Below the pieces are notes generated by a model, which had not been told where the DNA came from, ran no database searches, and saw only the letters and a program-made list of their open reading frames with translations. The position numbers and the translations under genes are program-made. A stretch of 64,000 bases of DNA, taken from the NCBI GenBank assembly GCA_036566925.1, contig DATCVI010000145.1:1-64000 (forward strand). Reading direction: 5' to 3'. Shown here piece after piece: positions 1 to 8,533 of this stretch (positions are counted from its first letter, which is position 1; every line of letters starts with the position of its first letter). This stretch comes from Stenotrophomonas_A sp036566925 (GTDB taxonomy: Bacteria; Pseudomonadota; Gammaproteobacteria; Xanthomonadales; Xanthomonadaceae).

Positions 1-143
1 AGGGCGGCGATGGCGAGGTCGGTGGCGTCGTCCATCACGGCGGCGGCGCCGCCGCGCACGGGCAGCAGCGAGGCCAGGGCGATGGTGCCCAGCAGGGCGA
101 GGGTGAAGGGGTCCAGGCGCAGCCGCGCCAGCCATGATTTCAT
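1..143 (-). CDS. Bile acid:sodium symporter family protein (5' part only)
   Basis: Only the first 47 codons lie in the window; the rest runs off the left edge. The translation begins MKSWLARLRLDPFTLALLG, then a hydrophobic stretch, a PVRGGAA turn and a second hydrophobic segment. This resembles the N-terminus of YfeH/SBF-like transporters (LDPFTL, then a small-residue helix, then a P-x-RG turn). The ATG at 141-143 overlaps the TGA of the upstream phosphatase-like gene (TGATG), so the two are probably translationally coupled. Substrate cannot be told. The family call rests on a short N-terminus. Confidence 0.6.
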   Translation of the reverse strand, partial: MKSWLARLRLDPFTLALLGTIALASLLPVRGGAAAVMDDATDLAIAA

Positions 144-634
144 CAGTGGCCCTCGTGCTGGATCTGCGCGCGCACCGTGGGTTCGAGTGAGCCAAGACCG
201 GCAGCGCGGCCTTCGGCAATTGCGGCGGTTTCGTCCAGGCCGCGCGCGTGGGCCTGCAGGGCCAGTAGTGCGCCGACGCGGTTGCCGGAGGCGCAGTGCA
301 GGAGCACAGGGCCGTTGCTGGTATCAATGGCGTGCTGCAGGGCGCGGGCATTGGCCGGTGTGATGTCTGCGGCGCCGGCGATCGGCAACGAGACATAGCG
401 CAGGCCCAGCGCCTGTACGCGCGCCGCCTCGGCATAGCCGCGGTCTTCGTCGGCGCCACGCAGGTCGATGACGGTGGTGACGCCTTGCGCGGCGAGCACC
501 TGCAGTTGCGATTCATCGGGTTGGCCGCCGACATAGAGGCCGGGGCGGAGTGCATGCGGCCCGGCGCCGGCGGCTTGCGCCAGCAGGCAGAAGGTCAACA
601 GCCAGGCAGCCAACAGGGTGCGCAATGTGGGCAT
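143..634 (-). CDS. Secreted DUF442/beta-lactamase-hydrolase-like phosphatase
   Basis: A 163-residue protein with a cleavable signal peptide (hydrophobic core about residues 5-20, ending AQAAGA). The mature part has the dual-specificity phosphatase-like fold: GLYVGGQPDESQL near the start, VIDLR as the second strand, and the P-loop HCASGNRVGA, which fits C-x5-R, near residue 113. This is the BLH/DUF442 family, often annotated as sulfur-transferase or tyrosine-phosphatase-like; the substrate is unknown. The start is supported by GAGGAA seven bases upstream. It begins 10 bp after the dnaG stop and overlaps the next transporter start by one base, so it lies in the distal part of the dnaG transcript. 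Confidence 0.8.
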   Translation of the reverse strand: MPTLRTLLAAWLLTFCLLAQAAGAGPHALRPGLYVGGQPDESQLQVLAAQGVTTVIDLRGADEDRGYAEAARVQALGLRYVSLPIAGAADITPANARALQHAIDTSNGPVLLHCASGNRVGALLALQAHARGLDETAAIAEGRAAGLGSLEPTVRAQIQHEGH

Positions 635-644
635 GGGATGTTCC

Positions 645-2375
645 TCAGCGGAAGGCGGCGCGGGCTTTCAGCAGCTCGCGCATTTCGTATTTGTCGGTGT
701 CGTCCAGGCCTTGCGCACGCTGCTTGGCCTGCAGTTCGTCGATGCGCTGCATCAGCAACTGACGTTCCAGTTGCACGGCCACGTCGTGCAGTTCCTGCGC
801 CCAGGTCTGGGCGTCGCCCGGCAGCACTTGCGCGGCGAGTTTCTGCAACGCGGCCTGTTCCTCGCGCTCGGCAAAGTGTTCGAGCAACGCGCCGGTGGTG
901 ATTTCCGGGCGCTGCCGCACCAGCTCGACCAGTTCCAGCAACAGCTCCACGCCGGGCAGACGCAGGCCGGCGAAGTCGGCGTGTTCGTCGATGGCGCTGG
1001 CCAGCGAGGGTTGCTGCAGCAGGATGGCGATGGCGCTGCGCACCAGGCTGCGCTTGTGGGTGGGGGTGACCGGGCGCATCGCGGGGCGCGTCGGGCTGGC
1101 GCTATCGGGGCTGGCGATGCCGACGCCGGTCATGCGCGAGAGCTGTTGCCGCATCAGGTCGCCGAAGGCGCCGTCGGGAATCTGCGCCAGCATCGGCCGG
1201 GCGCGTTCGGCCAGGCGGGCACGGCCGTCGAGCGTATGCAGGTTGATCTCGCGCGACATTTCGTCGAAGAAGAACTGCGACAGTGGCGTGGCCTGCTTGA
1301 GCCGCTGGTCGAAGCCGTCGCGGCCTTCCTTGCGCACGATGGTGTCAGGGTCTTCGCCATCAGGCAGGAACAGGAAGTACGCCTGGCGCCCGTCCTTCAT
1401 TCGCGGCAATACCGATTCGAGCGCGCGCCAGCCAGCCTTGCGCCCGGCGTTGTCGCCGTCGAAGCAGAAGTACACATCCGGGGCGTTCCGGAACAGCAGT
1501 TCGGCATGCTCCGGCGTGGTCGCGGTGCCGAGCGTGGCGACCGCTTCGGTTACGCCGTACTGGAACAGCGAGACGACGTCCATGTAGCCTTCGACCACGA
1601 TCAGTCGCTCGATCTTCTGGTGCGCCTGGCGCACCTGCCACAGGCCGTAGAGTTCGCGGCCCTTGTGGAACAGCGCGGTCTCGGGCGAGTTGAGGTACTT
1701 GGGGCCATCGTCCTTCTGCAGGACGCGGCCACCGAAGGCGATCACCCGGCCGCGACGGTCGAAGATCGGGAACATCACCCGGTCGCGGAACTTGTCGTAG
1801 ACGTGGCCGCGGTCGTTCTTGGAGAACAGGCCTGCGCGGTCGAGCAGTTTCATCCGCCGCTCGTCGGTGCCGAGCGCGTCTTTCAGCGCGCTGTAGCCCT
1901 CCGGCGCATAGCCAATCGAAAAGCGTGCGCGGGTCTCGGCATCGACGCCGCGCCCGTCCAGGTACTCGGCAGCCTTGGCGCTGCCTTCCAGGTGCTTCTG
2001 GAAGAAGCGTGTGGCGGCGTCGAGGGCGGCGTAGAGATCGCGACTGTCGTCTTGCTCGGCGGCGCTGCGCTGTTGGGTGTCGCGTGGCACTTCCATGCCG
2101 GCGCGCTTGGCCAGTTCGTCGACCGCGTCGAGGAATTCGAGGCGGTCGTAGTTCATCAGGAAGCTGATCGCGGTGCCGTGCGCGCCGCAGCCGAAGCAGT
2201 GATAGAACTGCTTGGTCGGCGAGACCGTGAACGAAGCCGAACGCTCGTCGTGGAACGGACAGCGAGCCGAATATTCCTTGCCCTGGCGCTTGAGCGGCAC
2301 GCGCGTGCTGATGACCTCGACGATATCCGTTCGTGCGAGCAGGTCGTCGATAAAGGCGTCTGGAATGCGGGCCAT
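645..2375 (-). CDS. dnaG: DNA primase DnaG
   Basis: Replicative primase that lays RNA primers at the replication fork. From ATG 2375 the protein is 576 aa and begins MARIPDAFIDDLLART; an ATG two codons earlier (2381) is the alternative start. The N-terminal CHC2 zinc-binding domain shows Cys39, His42, Cys60 and Cys63 (CPFH...CFGC). The TOPRIM core has VVEGYMDVVSL with its catalytic Glu, and the metal-binding DGDNAGRKA. The C-terminal part is the helical DnaB-interaction region. It is transcribed after rpsU, yqeY and yihY. In contrast to the textbook rpsU-dnaG-rpoD order, rpoD is not directly downstream; a phosphatase-like gene and a transporter follow. Confidence 0.97.
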   Translation of the reverse strand: MARIPDAFIDDLLARTDIVEVISTRVPLKRQGKEYSARCPFHDERSASFTVSPTKQFYHCFGCGAHGTAISFLMNYDRLEFLDAVDELAKRAGMEVPRDTQQRSAAEQDDSRDLYAALDAATRFFQKHLEGSAKAAEYLDGRGVDAETRARFSIGYAPEGYSALKDALGTDERRMKLLDRAGLFSKNDRGHVYDKFRDRVMFPIFDRRGRVIAFGGRVLQKDDGPKYLNSPETALFHKGRELYGLWQVRQAHQKIERLIVVEGYMDVVSLFQYGVTEAVATLGTATTPEHAELLFRNAPDVYFCFDGDNAGRKAGWRALESVLPRMKDGRQAYFLFLPDGEDPDTIVRKEGRDGFDQRLKQATPLSQFFFDEMSREINLHTLDGRARLAERARPMLAQIPDGAFGDLMRQQLSRMTGVGIASPDSASPTRPAMRPVTPTHKRSLVRSAIAILLQQPSLASAIDEHADFAGLRLPGVELLLELVELVRQRPEITTGALLEHFAEREEQAALQKLAAQVLPGDAQTWAQELHDVAVQLERQLLMQRIDELQAKQRAQGLDDTDKYEMRELLKARAAFR

Positions 2376-2421
2376 CCGCATAGGATGCCACGCGGACCCG
2401 CGCCGGTGAGGCTCGTGGCCT

Positions 2422-3336
2422 TCAGGTTTCCGGCAGGCGGCGCGGCTGGACCGGCGGCGTGGCGGGGTCGACGCCGGCCACGGCCAGCTTGTAGCGGGCG
2501 CGCACGCGCTGGTCGATGACCGCGGTGATCAGCGCGCCAACGAAGAAGACCACGCTGGCGTAGTACATCCACACCAGCAGCACCACCAAAGCGCCCATCG
2601 AGCCATAGGCACTGCCCGGCGCGGCCTCGCTGATGTACAGGCCGATCGCATAGCGACCCAGCGCGAACAGACAGGCGGTGATGATGCCGCCGAGCACCGC
2701 CTGACGCCACGACACCAGGCGATCGGGCAGGTAGCGATAGAGAAAGGCGAAGGCCATCACGTAGACCAGCATCGTGGTGACGTAGCCGATCGCCGGCAAT
2801 ACCGAGGGCAGACGGGCGAAGGCCACTTGCAGCGCGGTGGTGGCGATCATCGACACCAGCAGCAGGAAGCCCAGCGCCAGCACCACGCCGAAGGAGAACA
2901 CGCGCTTCTTCAGCCATGCCACGATGCCCGGCAGGCGCTCGCGGTCGGTCTGGAAGATCAGGTTGAGCGCGTTCTGCAATTGCGCGAACACCGCGGTGGC
3001 GCCAACGAACAGCAGCAGGGTGCTCCAGGTGCCGGCCATGGTGCCGATGCCCGGCTGCGCGGTGGCGTTGTCGATGACGGTCTGCGCGACCGTGGCCGAG
3101 CTGCCGCCGGCCAGCTGCCCCACCTGCGTCACCAGCGCCTGCTGCGCCGGCGGGTAGAGCGAGGCGGTCAGCCACAGCAGCAACACCAGCAACGGGGCCA
3201 GCGAAAGTAGGGCGTAAAAGGAGAGCGATGCGGCCTGGGTGAGCAGGTCGATCTCGACGAAGCGGTTGGCCAGCGCCATCGGCAGGCTGCGCTGCACGCG
3301 GTCGAGGTATTTGCTCAGGCGTGGGTCCAGATCCAT
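2422..3336 (-). CDS. yihY: YihY/virulence factor BrkB family membrane protein
   Basis: A 304-aa integral membrane protein (start MDLDPRLSKYL at 3336). About six hydrophobic helices are visible, for example SLSFYALLSLAPLLVLLLWL, LLLFVGATAVFAQLQNALN, a VVLALGFLLL stretch, TTMLVYVMAFAFLYRYLPD, and a C-terminal ALVVLLVWMYYASVVFFVGA. The motif LQNALNLIF and the GSMGALVVLLVW block are typical of the YihY/BrkB family, formerly mis-named RNase BN. The molecular function is not settled. It sits between yqeY and dnaG on the same strand. The frame is open 38 codons further upstream, but that extension is not hydrophobic and the internal ATG fits the family length. Confidence 0.88.
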   Translation of the reverse strand: MDLDPRLSKYLDRVQRSLPMALANRFVEIDLLTQAASLSFYALLSLAPLLVLLLWLTASLYPPAQQALVTQVGQLAGGSSATVAQTVIDNATAQPGIGTMAGTWSTLLLFVGATAVFAQLQNALNLIFQTDRERLPGIVAWLKKRVFSFGVVLALGFLLLVSMIATTALQVAFARLPSVLPAIGYVTTMLVYVMAFAFLYRYLPDRLVSWRQAVLGGIITACLFALGRYAIGLYISEAAPGSAYGSMGALVVLLVWMYYASVVFFVGALITAVIDQRVRARYKLAVAGVDPATPPVQPRRLPET

Positions 3337-3469
3337 GTCGGGGCGGTGCGTTCGGCCGTGGAATCGGGGCGGGAAGGGACAGCCAACCTTACCCGCGTTG
3401 CGATGACCGATTAGGGCAAAAGCGACGTGATCGCGAGGCGAACACGTCACTCCCCCGCCGTGCCGGATC

Positions 3470-3916
3470 TCAGCCTGCGAGCTGCTGCTTCACCAGGGTC
3501 GAGACCAGGCCCATGTCGGCCTGGCCGGCCAGCTTGGGCTTGAGCACGCCCATCAGCTTGCCCATGTCGGCCGGGCCCTTGGCGCCGGATTCGGCGATGG
3601 CCGCCTGGATCGCCGCGATGATCTCGGCCTCGCCCATCTTGGCCGGTACATAGCGCTCGATCACCTTGATCTCCTCGCGCTCCACCGCCGCCAGGTCCTC
3701 GCGGTTGGCCGCTTCGAACTGGCTCACCGAGTCCTTGCGCTGCTTGACCATCTTGTCGAGCACGGCGACCACGGCGGCATCGTCCAGCTCGATGCGCTCG
3801 TCCACTTCGCGCTGCTTGATGGCGGCATTGATCAGCCGGATCACGCCCAGGCTGTGCTTGTCGCCGGCCTTCATGGCGGCCTTCATGTCGTCGGTGAGCT
3901 GCTGCTTGAGGGTCAT
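3470..3916 (-). CDS. yqeY: GatB/YqeY domain-containing protein
   Basis: A 148-aa protein beginning MTLKQQLTDDMKAAMKAGDK, with IRLINAAIKQ and a C-terminal tail domain ending LVKQQLAG. This is the free-standing YqeY domain, related to the tail domain of the GatB subunit of tRNA-dependent amidotransferase; it binds tRNA in GatB but its role alone is unclear. The start at 3916 is preceded by AAGGTG. The open frame continues upstream through the rpsU terminator, so the longer start is rejected. It lies between rpsU and yihY, the usual Xanthomonadaceae arrangement. Confidence 0.92.
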   Translation of the reverse strand: MTLKQQLTDDMKAAMKAGDKHSLGVIRLINAAIKQREVDERIELDDAAVVAVLDKMVKQRKDSVSQFEAANREDLAAVEREEIKVIERYVPAKMGEAEIIAAIQAAIAESGAKGPADMGKLMGVLKPKLAGQADMGLVSTLVKQQLAG

Positions 3917-3973
3917 GGGACACCTTGTGATGAATGGGCGGTAGCCGCCGGGGGGCCGCCAGGGCGACCAATG

Positions 3974-4006
3974 CAAAAAGCCGGCGACGCTTGCGCGTGC
4001 CGGCTT
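3974..4006 (-). terminator. Rho-independent terminator after rpsU
   Basis: Read on the minus strand, AAGCCGGC (4006-3999) pairs with GCCGGCTT (3985-3978) around a 13-nt loop and runs into a T tract (five T at 3979-3975). It lies between the rpsU stop and the yqeY start, so rpsU is probably expressed more than the downstream yqeY-yihY-dnaG genes, with partial read-through. Confidence 0.8.
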
Positions 4007-4057
4007 CTGGCCCTGCAACCGGGTATCGCGCCGGAGGCGCAGACCCGGTCAGGTGGA

Positions 4058-4273
4058 TCAGTACAGACGCTGACGCTTGGTGACGTCGCGCGACGACCGG
4101 CGCAGCTGGCGCTTCACGGCAGCAGCCGCCTTGCGCTTACGCTCCTGGGTCGGCTTTTCATAAAACTCGCGCTTGCGGGTCTCGGCCAGCACGCCGGCCT
4201 TCTCGCAGGTGCGCTTGAAACGGCGGAGCGCAAACTCGAAGGGCTCGTTCTCGCGGACTTTGACGCTGGGCAT
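4058..4273 (-). CDS. rpsU: 30S ribosomal protein S21
   Basis: A 71-aa basic protein, [20 protein letters not shown] at the start and ending [12 protein letters not shown], the standard length and sequence of bacterial S21, a small-subunit protein near the anti-Shine-Dalgarno end of 16S rRNA. The start is supported by GGAGATTCC just upstream. It is the first gene of the macromolecular-synthesis cluster and is divergent from tsaD. Confidence 0.97.
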
Positions 4274-4325
4274 GGAATCTCCGGACTTTGATGACCGGGA
4301 CATGGTCATGCCCGGTGAGCCGCGC

Positions 4326-4353
4326 ATTATAACGGCTCGCTGGCAGGGTGCAA
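4326..4353 (-). promoter_or_regulatory. Sigma-70-type promoter of rpsU
   Basis: On the minus strand a perfect -10 box TATAAT (4331-4326) is preceded by a 16-bp spacer and a weaker -35-like TTGCAC (4353-4348). The predicted start is about 45 bases before the rpsU ATG. It lies in the 125-bp gap between divergent rpsU and tsaD. Confidence 0.7.
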
Positions 4354-4398
4354 GCCCCCGGACTTGCGCCCTGCGCTGGCGGGCCCACAATGCAGGAC

Positions 4399-5466
4399 AT
4401 GAAAGTCCTTGGCATTGAATCGTCCTGCGATGAGACCGGCGTAGCCGTCTACGACACCGGCCTTCCGGCGGCGCAGGCCCTGCGCGCGCACCACGTCTAC
4501 AGCCAGATTGCCCTGCACGCCGAATACGGCGGCGTGGTGCCCGAGCTGGCCAGCCGCGACCACGTGCGCAAGCTGCTGCCGCTGGTGCGCCAGACCCTGG
4601 CCGACGCCGGCCTGGCGCCGGGCGAACTCGACGGCGTCGCGTATACGGCCGGGCCCGGGCTGGTCGGCGCGCTGCTGGTCGGTGCCGGGGTGGCGCGCTC
4701 GCTGGCGTGGGCGCTGGAAGTCCCGGCAATCGGTGTCCATCACATGGAAGGCCACCTGCTGGCGCCCTTGATGGAGGACGACCCGCCCGAACCGCCGTTC
4801 GTGGCGTTGCTGGTGTCCGGCGGGCATACCCAATTGGTGTCGGTGGACCGGATCGGCAGCTACCGCCTGCTCGGCGAGACCCTGGACGACGCCGCCGGCG
4901 AAGCCTTCGACAAGACCGCCAAACTCATGGGCCTGCCCTATCCGGGCGGGCCGCAGCTGGCCAGGCTGGCCGAACAGGGCACGCCCGGGCGCTTCCGCTT
5001 CGCCCGGCCGATGACCGACCGCCCCGGCCTGGACTTCAGCTTCTCCGGTCTCAAGACCCAGGTTCTGCTGGCCTGGCGCGACAGCGACCAGAGCGAGACG
5101 ACACGGGCCGATATCGCCCGCGGCTTCGAGGATGCGGTGGTCGACACCCTGGCGATCAAGTGCGAGCGCGCGCTGGAGGCGGCCGGCTGCAACACCCTGG
5201 TAGTGGCTGGCGGCGTCGGTGCCAATCGCCGGTTGCGGGCCAAGCTGCAGGAGATGGCGGTGCGCCGCGGCGGCCGGGTGTGCTTCCCGCGGCCTGCGCT
5301 GTGTACCGACAACGGCGCGATGATCGCCTTCGCCGGCGCCTTGCGCCTGCAAGCCGGCCAGCACGACGATGCCGCCGTGCACGTGACCCCGCGCTGGGAC
5401 ATGGCCACGCTGGCGCCGCTGCAGCCAGCCTTACAGAAAGAGGGAGCAAGCGCGGTCCATGGATAA
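4399..5466 (+). CDS. tsaD: tRNA N6-adenosine threonylcarbamoyltransferase TsaD
   Basis: Transfers the threonylcarbamoyl group from threonylcarbamoyl-AMP to A37 of ANN-decoding tRNAs, together with TsaB and TsaE. The 355-aa product starts [19 protein letters not shown], with the ASKHA phosphate motif, the metal-site [10 protein letters not shown] (two His), the SGGHTQLV loop and [15 protein letters not shown] 4399 is chosen over an upstream in-frame ATG at 4348 because the family begins M-x-V-L-G-I-E. It overlaps folB by 8 bp, which suggests coupled translation, as in other xanthomonads. Confidence 0.97.
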
Positions 5467-5812
5467 GGTGTTCATCGAGGGGCTCGAGATCGATGCATTG
5501 ATCGGCATCTACGACTGGGAGCGGCGAATCCGCCAGACCCTGCGCTTCGACCTGGAAATGGGCTTCGACAACCGTATCCCCGCTGCCAGCGACGACATCG
5601 CCGACACCCTCAATTACAAAGCGGTGAGCAAGCGATTGGTCGAATTCGTTGGCCAGTCGGACTTCGGCCTGGTCGAGACCCTGGCCGAACGCTGCGCGCA
5701 GATCGTGCTGGACGAGTTCGGGGTGCAGTGGCTGCGGCTCAAGCTCAGCAAGCCCGGCGCGGTGCGCGGCGCCCGCGCGGTAGGGGTGATCATCGAGCGC
5801 GGCCAGGCCTGA
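5459..5812 (+). CDS. folB: Dihydroneopterin aldolase FolB
   Basis: A 117-aa protein starting [20 protein letters not shown], the classic FolB N-terminus, with SDFGLVETLAERCAQ in the middle and a C-terminal LKLSKPGAVRGARAVGV containing the catalytic Lys region. It converts dihydroneopterin to 6-hydroxymethyl-dihydropterin in folate synthesis. The start codon lies inside the last codons of tsaD. Confidence 0.95.
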   Translation: MDKVFIEGLEIDALIGIYDWERRIRQTLRFDLEMGFDNRIPAASDDIADTLNYKAVSKRLVEFVGQSDFGLVETLAERCAQIVLDEFGVQWLRLKLSKPGAVRGARAVGVIIERGQA

Positions 5813-5930
5813 GCGGTTCGCCGGGGATTCGACCCGGCCGCATCGCCGCGGCGTTGCCTGGATTCGCTGGCGAATGGAGAATGCCCTTTTTCACCCGGGG
5901 CGCCCGAGCCGAAGCTAGAATGGGCAGCCA

Positions 5931-5944
5931 TGTAAACGTTTTCT
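5931..5944 (+). promoter_or_regulatory. LacI-family operator candidate upstream of the GH3 gene
   Basis: TGTAAACGTTTTCT contains the symmetric core AAACGTTT with a central CG, the hallmark of LacI/GalR-family operators. It lies 10 bases before the ATG of the beta-glucosidase and just downstream of a possible -10 box TAGAAT (5916-5921), a good position for repression. No LacI-family gene is in the window, so the regulator would be encoded elsewhere. Confidence 0.5.
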
Positions 5945-5954
5945 CAAGGACTCC

Positions 5955-8129
5955 ATGGCAGCCGACCGCATCTCCGACCTGATCGCCCGCATGACCCTCG
6001 AAGAGAAGGTCGGCCAATTGGGCGTCTTCGCCGACATGGTGCGGCCCTTCGCCCCGGACGTGAACCCGGAAGCCAACGTGCACAACGCCGGCGAAGTGTT
6101 GGCGCAGGTACGCGCTGGCCGCGTCGGGACGCTGTTCAACGGCGTGGGGGCGGAGCTGGGCCGGCAGATCCAGCAGGTGGCAGTGGAAGAAAGCCGCCTC
6201 GGTATCCCGGTATTGCTGGCCGCCGATGTCATCCACGGCATGCGCACGGTGTTCCCGATCCCGCTGGGCGAGGCCGCCAGTTTCGAACCCGACCTGGCCG
6301 AACGCACCGCGCGCGTGACTGCGGTGGAAGCCACCGCCGCCGGCCTGCATTGGACCTTTGCCCCGGCCGTGGATATCGCCCGCGACCAGCGCTGGGGCCG
6401 CGGCGCCGAGGGCGCCGGCGAAGACGTGGTGCTGGGTTGTGCGTTCGCCGCCGCGCGCGTGCGCGGCTTCCAGGGCCCGGACCTCAAGGCGGCCGATGCG
6501 CTGCTGGCCACGCCCAAGCACTTCGCTGCCTATGGTGCGGTGGCCGCGGGCATGGAATACAACTACGTCGACATCTCGCCGCAGACGCTGCGCGATATCC
6601 ACCTGCCGCCGTTCCAGGCAGCCTTTGCGGCTGGCGCGCTGAGCGTGATGTCCTCGTTCAACGACATCAATGGCGTGCCGGCGAGTGCCAACCACGAATT
6701 GCTGACCGAGATCCTGCGCGGCGAATGGAAATTTTCCGGCGTGGTCATTTCCGATTACACCGCCGACATGGAACTGGTCGCTCACGGTTACGCCGCCGAC
6801 GATCGCGACGCCACCAAGAAGGCCTTCCTCGCTGGCCTGGACCTGAGCATGCAGAGCGGCTTCTACGCCGAGCATTTGCCGGGACTGGTGGAGCACGGCG
6901 AAGTGCCGATGGCGACCCTCGATGCGGCAGTGCGGCGCGTGCTCGAACTGAAGGACGCGATCGGCCTGTTCGACAACCCTTACCGTTCCCTGGACCCGCA
7001 GCGTGAAGCCGACACGTCGCTGCTGGCTGCGCACGATGCGCTGTCGCGCGAGGCGGCGCGGCGTTCGATCGTATTGTTGAAGAACGAAGGCGGGCTGTTG
7101 CCGCTGCGCAAGCAGGGCCAGAAGATCGCGTTGATCGGCCCATTCGCGCGCGACCGCGACAACATCGAAGGCTGCTGGACGTTGTTCGGCGACAAGGCGC
7201 GCTACGTGGCGCTGGCCGACGGCTTGCGCGATGCACTCGCCGAGCCGGCGCAGCTGGAAATCGTCGATGGTTGCGCGTTGGAGGCGCCGCTGGACGGCGG
7301 TGTCGAGGCTGCCGTGGCGGCGGCGCGCAATGCCGACGTCGTTGTATTGGCGCTGGGCGAGCCGCAGCGCTACAGCGGCGAGGCGCAGTCGCGCACGGAG
7401 ATCATCCTGCCCGCCGCGCAGCAGGCGTTGGCCGAAGCCGTGGCCGCGACCGGCAAACCGGTGGTGGTGCTGCTGCGCAACGGCCGCGCGTTGGCGTTGC
7501 ACGGCGCCGTGCGCGACGCGCAGGCGATCCTGGTGACGTGGTTCCTGGGCACCCAGACCGGTACCGCGGTCGCCGATGTGCTGTTCGGCGACTACAACCC
7601 TTCTGCGCGCCTGCCGGTGAGCTTCCCGCAGGCCAATGGCCAGCAGCCCTATTTCTACAATCATCCGCGTACCGGCCGCCCGGAATTGCCGACGATGTCG
7701 GAGTTCAAGGCACGCTGGCGCGAGATTCCGAACGAGCCGTTGTATCCGTTCGGCCATGGCCTGGGCTACACCACGTTCGAGTACGGCACGCCGCGCCTGG
7801 ACACCGCCGCACTGGGTTGGGACGACACCCTCACCATCACCACCACGCTGCGCAATGTCGGCGACGTTGCGGGCGAGGAAGTCGTGCAGCTGTACGTGCA
7901 TGACCGGGTCGCCAGCCGCGTACGGCCCGTGCGCGAGTTGAAGGCGTTTCGCAAGATCGCGCTGGCGCCAGGCGAAAGCGCCGAGGTGGTGTTCACGCTC
8001 GACCGCCATGCACTGGCCTTCACCAACCCGCGCGGCGAATTTGGCGCCGAGCCCGGGTTGTTCGACCTGTGGGTGTGTGCGAATGCGCGCGCGGGTGAAC
8101 CGGTGCAGTTCGAGTTGCTCGGTGGTTGA
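5955..8129 (+). CDS. bglX: Beta-glucosidase, glycoside hydrolase family 3
   Basis: A 724-aa GH3 enzyme. The N-terminal TIM barrel holds MTLEEKVGQLG, LLAADVIHGMRTVFPIP, the conserved TPKHFAAYGA with its Lys-His pair, and the nucleophile loop VVISDYTADMELV (Asp of SDY). The C-terminal alpha/beta sandwich (from about 370) contains RRSIVLLKNEGGLLPL and the acid/base region, followed by a fibronectin III-like domain ending near GEFGAEPGLFDLWV. No signal peptide is visible, so it is probably cytoplasmic or exported another way, unlike periplasmic E. coli BglX. RBS is CAAGGA. It cleaves beta-glucosides or other beta-linked oligosaccharides; exact substrate unknown. Confidence 0.9.
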   Translation: MAADRISDLIARMTLEEKVGQLGVFADMVRPFAPDVNPEANVHNAGEVLAQVRAGRVGTLFNGVGAELGRQIQQVAVEESRLGIPVLLAADVIHGMRTVFPIPLGEAASFEPDLAERTARVTAVEATAAGLHWTFAPAVDIARDQRWGRGAEGAGEDVVLGCAFAAARVRGFQGPDLKAADALLATPKHFAAYGAVAAGMEYNYVDISPQTLRDIHLPPFQAAFAAGALSVMSSFNDINGVPASANHELLTEILRGEWKFSGVVISDYTADMELVAHGYAADDRDATKKAFLAGLDLSMQSGFYAEHLPGLVEHGEVPMATLDAAVRRVLELKDAIGLFDNPYRSLDPQREADTSLLAAHDALSREAARRSIVLLKNEGGLLPLRKQGQKIALIGPFARDRDNIEGCWTLFGDKARYVALADGLRDALAEPAQLEIVDGCALEAPLDGGVEAAVAAARNADVVVLALGEPQRYSGEAQSRTEIILPAAQQALAEAVAATGKPVVVLLRNGRALALHGAVRDAQAILVTWFLGTQTGTAVADVLFGDYNPSARLPVSFPQANGQQPYFYNHPRTGRPELPTMSEFKARWREIPNEPLYPFGHGLGYTTFEYGTPRLDTAALGWDDTLTITTTLRNVGDVAGEEVVQLYVHDRVASRVRPVRELKAFRKIALAPGESAEVVFTLDRHALAFTNPRGEFGAEPGLFDLWVCANARAGEPVQFELLGG

Positions 8130-8187
8130 GTCTTGAGCCCGGGCCGTGCCGCGATCTGTCAGATGGCGGTCGCGGCCGGAGCCAGTC

Positions 8188-8499
8188 CTACACGGAACTC
8201 GCCCTCACCGGCGTCGCCGCCTGCTTGCCTACCACCGTCGTCCACGCCCGCACTTTCCACTCGCGCACCAGGCCGTTGAGCACATAAGGATCCTTGCGCG
8301 CGAAGTCTTCCACCACGCTCGCATCCTCGCCCTGGAACAGCAGCACCGCGCCATCGACAGGGTCGCTCAGCGCGCCGCCCAGCAGTAGCTCGCCCCGTCC
8401 CGCCGCTGCCCACGCCAGCTGCAGGTGCTGGTCGCGAAATTCACCGCGGCGTTGCAGATAGTCCGGGGCGGTGTCGTAGAACAAAAGAAAGTGCGCCAT
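8188..8499 (-). CDS. YciI family protein
   Basis: A 103-aa protein beginning MAHFLLFYDTAPDYLQRRGEF, with the YCII-type HLQLAWAAAGRGELLLGGAL segment and the core DPYVLNGLVREWKVRAW. The YCII fold is a ferredoxin-like domain with a conserved His-Asp pair and no established general reaction. It stands alone, convergent with the beta-glucosidase and 34 bp from the downstream sugar dehydrogenase stop. Confidence 0.85.
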   Translation of the reverse strand: MAHFLLFYDTAPDYLQRRGEFRDQHLQLAWAAAGRGELLLGGALSDPVDGAVLLFQGEDASVVEDFARKDPYVLNGLVREWKVRAWTTVVGKQAATPVRASSV

Positions 8500-8533
8500 G
8501 GCTCGCAGACTCTCTGGAATAAGGAAGTCGAAC

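Noticed and set aside
645..2519. Long plus-strand frame opposite dnaG
   Set aside because: dnaG is beyond doubt in the minus frame; the opposite frame is a mirror of its codon use.
8146..8185. Hairpin CCGCGA...TCGCGG after the GH3 gene
   Set aside because: Only about six to seven pairs with a large loop and no T tract; not enough to call a terminator.
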